From Bradyrhizobium betae (GTDB lineage Bacteria; Pseudomonadota; Alphaproteobacteria; Rhizobiales; Xanthobacteraceae): a DNA stretch of 64,000 nt. Shown here one piece after another: positions 15,732-24,003 of this stretch. The notes below the pieces were generated by a model that had not been told where the DNA came from, made no database searches, and saw nothing but the letters and a program-made list of their open reading frames with translations. The stretch is from positions 186,001 through 250,000 of the forward strand of contig NZ_MZXW01000022.1 of NCBI RefSeq assembly GCF_004123905.1. The letters run 5' to 3'. Within the stretch, counting starts at the first letter, position 1. The number at the start of each line of letters is the position of its first letter. The translations under genes and the position numbers were made by a program.

Positions 15732-17038
15732 TGCTCATGTTGACCGACCGCCGCCCGATCCTGCTCGCCAATGCCCGCGTCGTCGATCCCTCCAGGGATT
15801 TTGACGGCATCGGCGACGTCCTCATCGCCGACGGCACCATCCGCGAGACCCGCCGCGGCATTGGCGCGGCCGGCGTCCCCGAGGGCACCGACGTCGTCAA
15901 CTGCACCGGCAAGATCGTGGCGCCCGGCCTGATCGACATGCGCGCCTTCGTCGGCGAGCCCGGCTACAGCCATCGCGAGACCTTTGCCTCCGCGAGCCAG
16001 GCGGCCGCGACCGGCGGCATCACCACCATCATCTGCCAGCCCGACACCTTGCCCGTCGTCGACAATTCGGCGACCGTCGACTTCGTGATGCGGCGCGCCC
16101 GCGACACCGCGATCGTCAACATCCAGCCGATGGCGGCCCTCACCAAGGGTATGCGCGGCGAGGAGATGACCGAGTTCGGCCTGCTCAAGGCCGCCGGCGC
16201 GGTCGCGTTCAGCGACGGCGATCGAAGCGTCACCAACGCCCAGGTGATGCGCCGGGCCTTGACCTACGCCCGCGATTTCGACGCGCTGATCGTGCACTAC
16301 ACCGAAGACCCTGATCTCATCGGCGAAGGCGTCATGAACGAGGGCGAGTTCGCGACCCGGCTCGGCCTGATGGGCATTCCGAACGCCGCCGAAGCGGTCA
16401 TGCTCGAACGCGACATGCGCCTCGTCGCGTTGACCGGCGGCCGCTATCACGCCGCATCGCTGTCCTGCATCGACTCGCTCGACGTCCTCAAGCGCGCCCG
16501 CGATGCCGGCCTTGCCGTCAGCGCCTCGGTCTCGATCAACCATCTTGCGCTGAACGAGAACGACATCGGCCCCTACCGGACGTTCCTGAAGCTGTCGCCG
16601 CCGCTGCGCACCGAGGACGACCGCCGCGCGCTGGTCGCCGCGATCGCCTCCGGTCTCCTCGACGTCATCATGTCCGACCACAACCCGCAGGACGTCGAGG
16701 TCAAGCGCCTGCCGTTCGCGGAAGCAGCCCCCGGCGCCATCGGGCTCGAGACCATGCTGCCGGCGGGCCTGCGGCTCGTGCACAATGGCGAGCTGGACCT
16801 CAAGACGCTGATCCGGGCGATGTCGACCCGGCCGGCCGAGATCCTGGGGCTATCAGGTGGAACCCTGCGCGCGGGCAGCCCGGCGGACGTCATCGTGATC
16901 GACCCCGATGTGCCCTGGGTGGTCGATCCCGCCGACCTCAAATCGCCCTGCAAGAACACCCCGTTCGACGAAGCCCGCTTTACAGGCCGCGTGGTGCGCA
17001 CCATTGTCGGCGGACGGACGGTCTACGAGCATGTCTGA
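15731..17038 (+). CDS. Dihydroorotase-like protein lacking metal ligands (PyrC'/PyrX type)
   Basis: An amidohydrolase-fold protein of 435 residues coupled to pyrB. Active dihydroorotases have D-x-H-x-H after the 'APGLID' motif; here the sequence is APGLIDMRAFVGEPGYSHRE, so both histidines are missing. The later histidine sites are also altered: HYTEDP, RYHAASLS and SDHNPQD. In Pseudomonas and relatives such a pseudo-dihydroorotase forms an obligatory complex with PyrB, and the active enzyme is encoded elsewhere. I infer the same structural role here. Databases often label it simply PyrC. Confidence 0.85.
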   Translation: MLMLTDRRPILLANARVVDPSRDFDGIGDVLIADGTIRETRRGIGAAGVPEGTDVVNCTGKIVAPGLIDMRAFVGEPGYSHRETFASASQAAATGGITTIICQPDTLPVVDNSATVDFVMRRARDTAIVNIQPMAALTKGMRGEEMTEFGLLKAAGAVAFSDGDRSVTNAQVMRRALTYARDFDALIVHYTEDPDLIGEGVMNEGEFATRLGLMGIPNAAEAVMLERDMRLVALTGGRYHAASLSCIDSLDVLKRARDAGLAVSASVSINHLALNENDIGPYRTFLKLSPPLRTEDDRRALVAAIASGLLDVIMSDHNPQDVEVKRLPFAEAAPGAIGLETMLPAGLRLVHNGELDLKTLIRAMSTRPAEILGLSGGTLRAGSPADVIVIDPDVPWVVDPADLKSPCKNTPFDEARFTGRVVRTIVGGRTVYEHV

Positions 17039-17073
17039 TGCGCGGTGTGTACGTCCAACAAAAGGGTGCCGCC

Positions 17074-17670
17074 ATGGGGCTTGAAGCTTTCCTGCCGGTG
17101 GCCTTCATCATCGGCTACCTGCTCGGCTCGATTCCGTTCGGGCTGGTCCTGACTAGGCTCGCCGGCACCCAGGATATCCGCTCGATCGGCTCCGGCAGCA
17201 TCGGTGCCACCAATGTGCTGCGCACCGGACGCAAGAGCCTTGCCGCCGGCACCCTGCTGCTCGATGCACTCAAGGGCACCGCGGCGGTGGTGATATCAGG
17301 CTATATCGCCGGGCCCAATGCCGCGATGGTGGCAGGCCTCGGCGCATTCCTCGGCCATCTCTTCCCGGTCTGGCTGAAGTTTAGAGGCGGCAAGGGTGTC
17401 GCCGTCTATATCGGCATCCTGCTCGGCCTGTTCTGGCCGGCCGCATTGGTGTTCTGCGTGCTCTGGTTGGCGACCGCCTTCACCACCCGGTACTCCTCGC
17501 TCTCGGCGCTGGTGGCGTCGTTCATCACGCCGATGTTCCTGTGGTGGTTCGGCCACCTTGCGCTCGCAGCATTGGCCGCGGTGCTGACGCTGCTGCTGTT
17601 CTACGCGCATCGCGAGAACATCAAGCGGCTGCAATCGGGAAAAGAAAGCCGGATCGGCGAGAAGGCGTAA
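17074..17670 (+). CDS. plsY: Glycerol-3-phosphate acyltransferase PlsY
   Basis: PlsY transfers acyl groups from acyl-phosphate to glycerol-3-phosphate, starting phospholipid synthesis. The 198-residue membrane protein has the family motifs GYLLGSIPFGLVL, GSGSIGATNVLR and FRGGKGVAVY, with about five TM helices and a basic C-terminus. I chose ATG 17074 (MGLEAFLPVAFIIG); an ATG at 17038 overlapping the upstream stop would add twelve residues of non-family sequence. It follows pyrBC' closely and may share a transcript. Confidence 0.95.
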   Translation: MGLEAFLPVAFIIGYLLGSIPFGLVLTRLAGTQDIRSIGSGSIGATNVLRTGRKSLAAGTLLLDALKGTAAVVISGYIAGPNAAMVAGLGAFLGHLFPVWLKFRGGKGVAVYIGILLGLFWPAALVFCVLWLATAFTTRYSSLSALVASFITPMFLWWFGHLALAALAAVLTLLLFYAHRENIKRLQSGKESRIGEKA

Positions 17671-17832
17671 GTAGCGTTTTCGAGACCGGAAAAAGTACGG
17701 ATACCGCCGCGCCACCTCCGCATTATATGCCAAATCTTGTTCGCAACTCTCAGCCGACCCACGGCTAGAGTGGCGATCAGGTTCCTTGCCTGTCATCGTG
17801 ACATAGGAAACGGCGTTACGCGGTTGCTCAGA

Positions 17833-19023
17833 ATGAGCGAGAAGATGGTCGGCGCGCATATCGACGGTGGTTCGCAAGGTGCTGCGCGCACTGCGGCGAG
17901 CCAACTGCTATCGACGACCAACATCTGGTCCGATGCGCCTTCGCCGCCTCCTCTCCCCGAGCCTGCGCGCGTTCCTCCGCCAGTGCCGCCTGCCCCCGTT
18001 GCGAAAGCCGCGGCTCCTGTCGAGGTCGCAACCTCGCCTGCCGCGCGCGAGAGCCGCTCCGGACAATGGCCGCCGCGAAAACTGTCGCTGGCGCTCCAGG
18101 GCGGCGGCACTTTTGCAGCTTTCACCTGGGGCGTGCTGGAGCGGCTGCTGGAAGAGCCATCCATTGAGGTCGACACCATCAGCGGCGCCAGCGCCGGCGC
18201 CATCAACGCGCTCCTGCTGGCTTGCGGCCTCGCCGAAGGCGGCCGCGAAGCGGCCCGCGCGCGGCTGAACCGGTTCTGGATCCGCCTGATGCACGAGGCC
18301 TCGTTCCGCTCGCTGATGCTGGTCGGTGGCTTCTCGCCGGCGGGAAGCTCGGTCGCGTTCGGGCCGACGCTGCGCTCCGGCCAGTTCGATCCGTTCGATC
18401 TCGATCCGCTGCGGCAGGCGCTGTCGCGCGACATCGATTTCGCGGCGCTGCGCGATGCGGCCTGCCCAAAACTGCTGATCGCGGCGACGCGGATCCGCGA
18501 CGGCCAGCAGCAGATCTTTCGCAACGACGCCATCACTGCCGATGTTGCGCTGGCCTCGACCTGTCCGCCGCTGGTTCACTGCGCCGTCGAGATCGACGGC
18601 GAGGGCTATTGGGACGGCGGTTTTGGCGGCAATCCGCCGCTAATCAAGCTGGCGCAGGAATCGACGACTGCCGACCTGCTGCTCGTCCAGCTCACCCCGT
18701 CCCGCGACAGCTACGTGCCGATCACGCTCGCCGCCATCGACCGCCGGCTCGACCAGATCGCCGCCAATGCGGCGCTCAATGCCGAGATTGCGGCGCTCGA
18801 ATGGGCGAAGGAACACGCCGCCCCATCGCTGCGCCTCTCCAGGATTGCCGCCGAAGACTCCGTTGAGGGACTCGCGCAGCGCTCATCGACCGATCTCGGC
18901 CGCGGCTTCATCCGCCTGTTGCACCGAAGCGGCCGCGCGGCCGCCGAGCGCTGGCTCGGGCAAGACGCGGTCGGCACCGAGGCTCAACGCGCCCTGCCAG
19001 CAGCCGAACCGGCGCTAGCCTGA
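17833..19023 (+). CDS. Patatin-like phospholipase
   Basis: A 396-residue lipid acyl hydrolase. After a proline-rich N-terminal segment (residues about 33-60) comes the patatin core: the oxyanion-hole loop LQGGGTFAAFTWGVL, the nucleophile elbow GASAG and the catalytic Asp in DGGFGGNPP. It should hydrolyse ester bonds of phospholipids or storage lipids. ATG 17833 (MSEKMVGAHID) is favoured; ATG 17845 is an alternative. The last nine bases overlap the convergent amidase gene. Confidence 0.88.
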   Translation: MSEKMVGAHIDGGSQGAARTAASQLLSTTNIWSDAPSPPPLPEPARVPPPVPPAPVAKAAAPVEVATSPAARESRSGQWPPRKLSLALQGGGTFAAFTWGVLERLLEEPSIEVDTISGASAGAINALLLACGLAEGGREAARARLNRFWIRLMHEASFRSLMLVGGFSPAGSSVAFGPTLRSGQFDPFDLDPLRQALSRDIDFAALRDAACPKLLIAATRIRDGQQQIFRNDAITADVALASTCPPLVHCAVEIDGEGYWDGGFGGNPPLIKLAQESTTADLLLVQLTPSRDSYVPITLAAIDRRLDQIAANAALNAEIAALEWAKEHAAPSLRLSRIAAEDSVEGLAQRSSTDLGRGFIRLLHRSGRAAAERWLGQDAVGTEAQRALPAAEPALA

Positions 19024-20259
19024 CTTCGCCAGCGCATCCTCCAGGAACCACGCCGCCGAAAGCGCGCCGGGATCGTTGCCGAAGCGCGCAATCATTTGCA
19101 CGCCGATCGGCAGGCCGCCGACCTTCAGCACCGGCACATTGACGCAAGGATTGCCCATCAGCGTCCACACCCGATTGTATTTGGGGTCACCGGTGGAGGC
19201 GAGCTCCTTGGCTGGCGGCGTGCCCGGTGCCGAATAGGTCAGGAGCACGTCAAAACCCTCGAACAACTCACTGAGCTCGCGGCGGCCGCGCCGGGCGATC
19301 CGGCGGGCTTCGTCGTAGTCCTTCGGCGTCAGGCCGACGGTGGCATCGAGGCTGGCGCGCAGCATCGGCGCGATCTCGTCGTGACGCTGGTCAAACTCCC
19401 AGGCGAGCGCACGATGCGCCTCGAAATCCTGGATGATGGGGTGGATGCGCCAGGCCTCCTGCACCGACTCCGGCAGGTCGATGGTCTTCACGCTGGCGCC
19501 GGTCTTCTCCGCCGCCTTGATCGCGGCCTGCAATCCCTCTTCCGCCGCCGGCTCCACGGCACCGGCAAACTCCTGCCTGACTACGCCGATACGCGGCGCC
19601 TTCGCCGCGGCGATGCCGGAGAATTCGGTGCGGCCTGTCATGCCCAAAAGTCCGCGCGCAAGATCTTCCGCACGCGATCCGAACAAGCCGACCGTGTCGA
19701 GCGCCCACGAATAGCATTTGACGCCGACCGTCGGCAGCATCCGGAACGACGGTTTGATCGCGGCAGCTCCGCAATAGGCGGCGGGCCGGATCACCGAGCC
19801 ACCAGTCTGGGTGCCCAGCGCCAGCGGAATCATGCCGGCGCCGACGGCCGCCGCCGAGCCCGAGGACGAACCACCCGGCGTATGGCCGAGATGGTGCGGA
19901 TTGAGCGTCGGCGTCGGATCGCGCGAGGCGAACGCCGTCGTCGTGGTCTTGCCGATGATGGTGGCGCCCGCCCGCTTCAGCATCATCACCACAGGCGCAT
20001 CCGAACGCGGCTGCCAGCCGCGATAGATCTCCGAGCCCATCTCGGTCGGCATATTGGCGGTGTCGATGATGTCCTTGATGCCGACCGCGATGCCGCGCAG
20101 CGGGCCGGCGGCTTGCGCCTTCGCGGATTTGTCGTGACGGACGAAGGCGCGAACGTCCTTCTCCCTGGCCTCGATCGCCGCGTGCGACTGGGCGATGGCG
20201 TCCTCAGGCGAAAGCTCGCCCGCTTCAATGCGGCGCTGGAGGTCGGCAAGTGAGATCAT
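19015..20259 (-). CDS. Amidase-signature family hydrolase
   Basis: A 414-residue member of the GatA/amidase superfamily, shorter than GatA. The Ser-cisSer-Lys triad is visible: Lys in GIAVGIKDIID, cis-Ser in GGSSSGSAA and nucleophile in GTQTGGSVIRPA. The N-terminus (SLADLQRRIEAGELSPEDAI) matches the family. It is not the tRNA amidotransferase subunit, which is already encoded at 4811-6292; it probably hydrolyses a small amide. The gene is convergent with the patatin gene and divergent from dprA. Confidence 0.88.
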   Translation of the reverse strand: MISLADLQRRIEAGELSPEDAIAQSHAAIEAREKDVRAFVRHDKSAKAQAAGPLRGIAVGIKDIIDTANMPTEMGSEIYRGWQPRSDAPVVMMLKRAGATIIGKTTTTAFASRDPTPTLNPHHLGHTPGGSSSGSAAAVGAGMIPLALGTQTGGSVIRPAAYCGAAAIKPSFRMLPTVGVKCYSWALDTVGLFGSRAEDLARGLLGMTGRTEFSGIAAAKAPRIGVVRQEFAGAVEPAAEEGLQAAIKAAEKTGASVKTIDLPESVQEAWRIHPIIQDFEAHRALAWEFDQRHDEIAPMLRASLDATVGLTPKDYDEARRIARRGRRELSELFEGFDVLLTYSAPGTPPAKELASTGDPKYNRVWTLMGNPCVNVPVLKVGGLPIGVQMIARFGNDPGALSAAWFLEDALAKSG

Positions 20260-20373
20260 GGCAATACCCTTCTTATTGGGATCGCTTTTAGCATCGCGAT
20301 GCGGCCGCGCAAGCGCACGTCCCTGTTGCCCACGCCCTCAGGTTGTTCCATGCTGCGTCCACAAGGAGACGCC

Positions 20374-21492
20374 GTGGACGCCATCAACCGAAGCGTGGAG
20401 CTGACCGAACCTGACAGGATCGACCGCCTGCGGCTGATCCGCTCCGACAATGTCGGGCCGCGCACCTTCCGGTCGCTGGTCGATCATTTCGGGAGCCCGC
20501 GCGCGGCGCTGGAGCGGCTGCCTGATCTCGCCCGCCGCGGCGGCGCGCCGCGATCGGGGCGCATTTGTAGTGCCGATGAGGCAAAAGCCGAGCTCGCCGC
20601 GAGCCGCAAGTTCGGCATCGCCTGGCTCGCGCCCGGCGAGGACGGCTATCCGGCGCGGCTGGCGATGATCGACGATGCGCCGCCGCTGCTCGCGGTGCGC
20701 GGCGACACCACAGCGCTGATGCGCCCGATGATCGCCATCGTCGGCTCGCGCAATGCCTCCGGCGCCGGACTGAAATTCGCTGGCCAGCTCGCGCGCGAGC
20801 TTGGCGAAGCCGGTTTTGTCGTCATCTCGGGCCTCGCCCGCGGCGTCGATCAGGCGGCGCATCGCACCAGCGTCGCAAGCGGCACCATCGCGGTGCTCGC
20901 CGGCGGACATGATTGCATCTATCCGCCCGAGCATGGCGATCTGCTCGCCGCGATCCTCGATCACCAGGGTGCTGCGATCTCCGAGATGCCGCTCGGCCAC
21001 GAGCCGCGGGCGCGCGATTTTCCCCGCCGCAACCGGCTGATCTCGGGCGCCGCGCTCGGCGTGGTCGTGGTGGAGGCGGCGCACCGCTCGGGCTCGCTGA
21101 TCACCGCGCGCATGGCGGCCGAACAGGGCCGCGAGGTCTTTGCGGTGCCCGGCTCGCCGCTCGACCCGCGCGCGGCCGGCACCAATGATCTGCTCAAGCA
21201 GGGCGCAACGCTCGTCACGGAAGCTTCCGACATCATCAACGCCGTCGCACCGATCATGGAGCGGCCGGTGATGCATCCGGCCAGCGAGCCCGACAGCGAA
21301 CCGTTCGAGAGCGATCCGCAAAGCCACGACCGCGATCAGATCACCAGCCTGCTCGGCCCCGCCCCTGTCACGATCGACGACCTCGTGCGGATGTCCGGCG
21401 CCTCGCCCGCGATCGTGCGCACCGTGCTGCTGGAGCTCGAGCTTGCCGGCCGGCTCGAACGCCATGGCGGTGGATTGGTCTCGCTTCTCTAA
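20374..21492 (+). CDS. dprA: DNA-processing protein DprA
   Basis: DprA binds incoming single-stranded DNA and loads RecA during natural transformation. The 372-residue protein has an N-terminal SAM-like region, the Rossmann core with IAIVGSRNASGAG, VISGLARGVDQAAHR, AVLAGGHDCIYPPEH and FPRRNRLISG, and a C-terminal winged-helix (ITSLLGPAPVTIDDLVRMSG). I chose GTG 20374 because AAGGAG lies five bases before it; ATG 20350 has no such site. Most alphaproteobacteria keep dprA whether or not competence has been shown. Confidence 0.93.
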   Translation: MDAINRSVELTEPDRIDRLRLIRSDNVGPRTFRSLVDHFGSPRAALERLPDLARRGGAPRSGRICSADEAKAELAASRKFGIAWLAPGEDGYPARLAMIDDAPPLLAVRGDTTALMRPMIAIVGSRNASGAGLKFAGQLARELGEAGFVVISGLARGVDQAAHRTSVASGTIAVLAGGHDCIYPPEHGDLLAAILDHQGAAISEMPLGHEPRARDFPRRNRLISGAALGVVVVEAAHRSGSLITARMAAEQGREVFAVPGSPLDPRAAGTNDLLKQGATLVTEASDIINAVAPIMERPVMHPASEPDSEPFESDPQSHDRDQITSLLGPAPVTIDDLVRMSGASPAIVRTVLLELELAGRLERHGGGLVSLL

Positions 21493-21592
21493 AGCGCGAT
21501 GCGATTGGGTTGAATCGTCATCGCGCTTTAGCTCTTTGTTTGCGCGTGATCTCTTCGGAAAACCGCTTCACACTTTTCCGGATCATGCTCTA
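21491..21592. repeat. 'AAAGCGCGATG...CATCGCGCTTT' intergenic repeat
   Basis: A hairpin AAAGCGCGATGCGATT / AATCGTCATCGCGCTTT is followed by TTCGGAAAACCGCTTCACACTTTTCCGGATCATGCTCT. The combination is a familiar Bradyrhizobium/Rhodopseudomonas intergenic element. It fills the gap between the convergent dprA and HxlR genes and may serve as a bidirectional terminator. Confidence 0.75.
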
Positions 21593-21988
21593 GGTGTTGT
21601 TGCGCTCGTCGAACCGCGTGCGGGCCGCCGCGATCTGCTCCTGGTGCGCCATCGCCCATTCCCCGAGCGCCTTCACCGGCTGTTGCAGCCCGCGGCCGAG
21701 ATCGGTCAGCTCGTAGTCGACGCGCGGCGGAATGGTCGGAAAGATCGTGCGCGTGACGAGGCCGTCGCGCTCCAGCCCGCGCAGCGTCAGGGTCAGCATC
21801 CGCTGCGAGATGCCGTTGATCACGCGTTTGAGCTCATTGAAGCGCTTTGGCCCACCGCTCAGGTTCATGATGACGAACACGCTCCATTTGTCGCCGACCC
21901 GGGCGAGGATCGAGGCGACGCCGCGGCAGTCGGCGTGGTCAGGGTGCGGCGCCTGCAAGGCAGGCAAATCGCTGTGTGTCAGTTCCAA
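21590..21988 (-). CDS. HxlR-family regulator, divergent from azoR
   Basis: A 132-residue winged-helix regulator with the HxlR core GDKWSVFVIMNLSGGPKRFNEL, ISQRMLTLTLRGLERDGLVTR and YELTDLGRGL. Cys21 (ADCRGVASIL) lies at the position of the redox-sensing cysteine of HxlR proteins such as YodB, which represses an azoreductase gene in Bacillus and responds to quinones by thiol modification. Here too the divergent neighbour is an azoreductase, 94 bases away. I infer a thiol-based repressor of azoR. Confidence 0.9.
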   Translation of the reverse strand: MELTHSDLPALQAPHPDHADCRGVASILARVGDKWSVFVIMNLSGGPKRFNELKRVINGISQRMLTLTLRGLERDGLVTRTIFPTIPPRVDYELTDLGRGLQQPVKALGEWAMAHQEQIAAARTRFDERNNT

Positions 21989-22038
21989 AAATGTGCCCTC
22001 GGCTCAAAAAAGTGCGTTCTTGCGGAGATTTTGACAGT

Positions 22039-22051
22039 CACTCATGTAGTG
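22039..22051. promoter_or_regulatory. Candidate HxlR operator in the azoR promoter
   Basis: CACT-N5-AGTG is a short dyad directly after a TTGACA hexamer (22031-22036) in the HxlR/azoR intergenic region. Its place over the -35/-10 region of azoR would suit repression. The arms are only four bases, so the call is tentative. Confidence 0.3.
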
Positions 22052-22082
22052 CCAGTTACAAACATATACCATCGGTGACCCA

Positions 22083-22691
22083 ATGAAACTCCTCCATATC
22101 GACTCCAGCGTGCTCGGCCCCCACTCCGTCTCCCGGCAGGTTTCCGCCGCCATCGTCGACCGCCTGCGGCAGGCAACGCCCTCGCTCGACCTCGTCTATC
22201 GCGACCTGACCCAGACCCCGCTCGCCCACCTCTCGGGCTCGCATCTGGCGGCCGCGCAAGGCGCACCCGCGCCGGCGGAACTCGCTCCCGACCTCGCCGC
22301 GAGTGCAATGGTGCTGAATGAGTTCCTCGATGCTGACATCGTCGTGATCGGCGCGCCCATGTACAATTTCACCATCCCCAGTCAGCTCAAGGCCTGGATC
22401 GACCGCGTGCTCGTGGCGGGAAAAACCTTCAAATACGATGCGAACGGCCCGCAGGGCCTCGCCGGCGGCAAGCGCGTGATCGTGGCGATCTCGCGCGGCG
22501 GCTATTACGGCCCGGGTACGCCGGCGGCGTCGCTGGAGCACCTCGAAACCTATTTGCGCGGCGTGTTCGCTTTCATGGGCGTCACAAGCCCTGAATTCAT
22601 CGTCGCCGATGGCATCCAGGTTGGCCCTGAGCATCGCGAGAAGGCGCTGGCCGGCGCGCTTCAGGCGGCGAACGGCCTGCAAGCGGCGTAA
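22083..22691 (+). CDS. azoR: FMN-dependent NADH-azoreductase
   Basis: A 202-residue flavodoxin-like quinone/azo reductase. Marks are the phosphate-binding start MKLLHIDSSVLGPHSVSRQ, the segment GAPMYNFTIPSQLKAWIDRV, and SRGGYYGPG near the isoalloxazine site. It reduces quinones and azo bonds by two-electron transfer using NADH, and is usually a quinone-detoxifying enzyme. Regulation by the divergent HxlR protein is likely. The ATG at 22083 is the family start. Confidence 0.93.
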   Translation: MKLLHIDSSVLGPHSVSRQVSAAIVDRLRQATPSLDLVYRDLTQTPLAHLSGSHLAAAQGAPAPAELAPDLAASAMVLNEFLDADIVVIGAPMYNFTIPSQLKAWIDRVLVAGKTFKYDANGPQGLAGGKRVIVAISRGGYYGPGTPAASLEHLETYLRGVFAFMGVTSPEFIVADGIQVGPEHREKALAGALQAANGLQAA

Positions 22692-22749
22692 AGCTTACGC
22701 CGACAACAGCCGCTGCCGGAGTCCGGCGGCGGCTGACAGTTCGACAGGG

Positions 22750-22932
22750 CTAAAACCAGGCGCCCTGAACGCCCAGGATGACGGCGATGAGCGAAACGAA
22801 CAAGCCGATGCCGGAGAAAATGGCCACTCCGATGAACTCCGAGGTGTCGGAGCGTTTGGCGGGAATGGCGGAACGTTCGGTGTAAATGCGCGGTGCTGAA
22901 ATCGGAGAAAGTATGCGAGCTGCCTTTGGCAT
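22750..22932 (-). CDS. Small single-span membrane protein
   Basis: A 60-residue protein from ATG 22932: a basic, cytosolic-looking N-terminus (MPKAARILSPISAPRIYTER...PAKRSDT) followed by one hydrophobic helix at about 36-56 (IGVAIFSGIGLFVSLIAVIL) ending GVQGAWF. AGGGAG precedes the start. The composition and clear topology support a real small protein of unknown function. It is convergent with azoR, and no operon partner is seen. Confidence 0.7.
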   Translation of the reverse strand: MPKAARILSPISAPRIYTERSAIPAKRSDTSEFIGVAIFSGIGLFVSLIAVILGVQGAWF

Positions 22933-23108
22933 CACGGGCTCCCTTGAAAATGGGTCTTATGACCCCCTGCCCGTAAAAAAGTCTTGGCAGCGTGCGCGAA
23001 GGTTCAACGCATCACGCAAGGTTCAGAAAATACATCTCGCCAGATGTAGGAACCGGCCGGCGCAACCGCTTCTGTCGCGCCGACCGATTCAATTTTCGAT
23101 AGACTTGA

Positions 23109-23882
23109 TCAGCCGCGATAGATCGGCGCACCGCTCGGCGAGGCCACCGCGCCGCCATCGACGAAGATCTCCTGTCCCTGAATATGCGCGGCATCATCGG
23201 AGGCGAGGAACAGCACCGTCTTCGAAATGTGATCTGGTTCACCAATGCGCCCGAGCGGCGTCGACATCCCGATGCGCTTCTCGAACGCTTTCTCCGCTTC
23301 GGGCGTTGCGATCGCCGCGCCCCAGATCGGCGTGCGGATCGCACCGGGCGCGACGACGTTGACGCGGATGCCGCGCGGCGACAGCTCTGAAGCCATGATC
23401 CGCGCCATCGCGCGTACGCCGGCCTTGGCGGCACCGTAGGCGGAGTAACCGGGAATACCGAGCACCGAGATCACCGAGCCGTTGAGGATGATCGAGGAAT
23501 TGTCGTTGAGATAAGGCAGCGCGGACTGCACCGTGAAGAACACGCCGGTGAGGTTGGTGCTGATGACCTTCTCGAACACCTCCAGCGTCGCCGAGCCGAG
23601 CGGCGTGCCGCCGGGAATGCCGGCATTGGCGAACACGATGTCGTACTTGCCGAACTTTTCGGCGCCCTGCTTGATCGCGCCGTCGGTCGCGGCGATGTCG
23701 GTCGCGTCGGCGACGAGCGCGAGCGCGTTCGGGCCGAGCTCCTTCGCGGCAGCCGCCAGCGTCTCCTTGTTGCGCCCGGTGATCACCACCTTCGCGCCCT
23801 CGGCCACGAACAGCTTTGCGGTCGCAAACCCGATGCCGCCATTGCCACCCGTAATCAGTGCCGTCTTGCCTTGAAGTCTCAT
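23109..23882 (-). CDS. Short-chain dehydrogenase/reductase
   Basis: A classical SDR of 257 residues: cofactor motif TGGNGGIG (TGxxxGxG), Asp in DATD, NAG motif in FANAGIPGG, catalytic Ser in LNGSVISV, Tyr and Lys in YSAYGAAKAG, and C-terminal DGGAVASPSGAP. The Arg in TGRN after beta-2 suggests NADP(H) preference. ATG 23882 (MRLQGKTALITGG) is the start; the longer frame to 24092 crosses the operator region. It is divergent from an HxlR regulator. Substrate unknown. Confidence 0.92.
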   Translation of the reverse strand: MRLQGKTALITGGNGGIGFATAKLFVAEGAKVVITGRNKETLAAAAKELGPNALALVADATDIAATDGAIKQGAEKFGKYDIVFANAGIPGGTPLGSATLEVFEKVISTNLTGVFFTVQSALPYLNDNSSIILNGSVISVLGIPGYSAYGAAKAGVRAMARIMASELSPRGIRVNVVAPGAIRTPIWGAAIATPEAEKAFEKRIGMSTPLGRIGEPDHISKTVLFLASDDAAHIQGQEIFVDGGAVASPSGAPIYRG

Positions 23883-23893
23883 GCTCGTCTCCA

Positions 23894-23952
23894 GTGGTTG
23901 CATAATGAAACTGAGTTGCCATCTAGGCCACATGGTTTTATGATGCAACCAC
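23894..23952. promoter_or_regulatory. Paired inverted operator between SDR and HxlR genes
   Basis: Two 18-base sites face each other: GTGGTTGCATAATGAAAC (23894-23911) and, on the opposite strand, GTGGTTGCATCATAAAAC (23935-23952), agreeing in 16 of 18 positions. They lie in the 121-base gap between the divergent SDR and HxlR genes. Two near-identical sites in opposite orientation, one near each gene, are what a dimeric HxlR regulator would need to control both promoters. Confidence 0.65.
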
Positions 23953-24003
23953 ACAAGCGCGTGATTGGCGCTGGAATCGTGCGAACGTGACAGGACCGGA
24001 ACG

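Noticed and set aside
19015..20259. Second gatA (Glu-tRNA amidotransferase A)
   Set aside because: The amidase triad is shared, but the protein is about 80 residues shorter, lacks the GatA N-terminal pattern and has no gatB/gatC neighbour.
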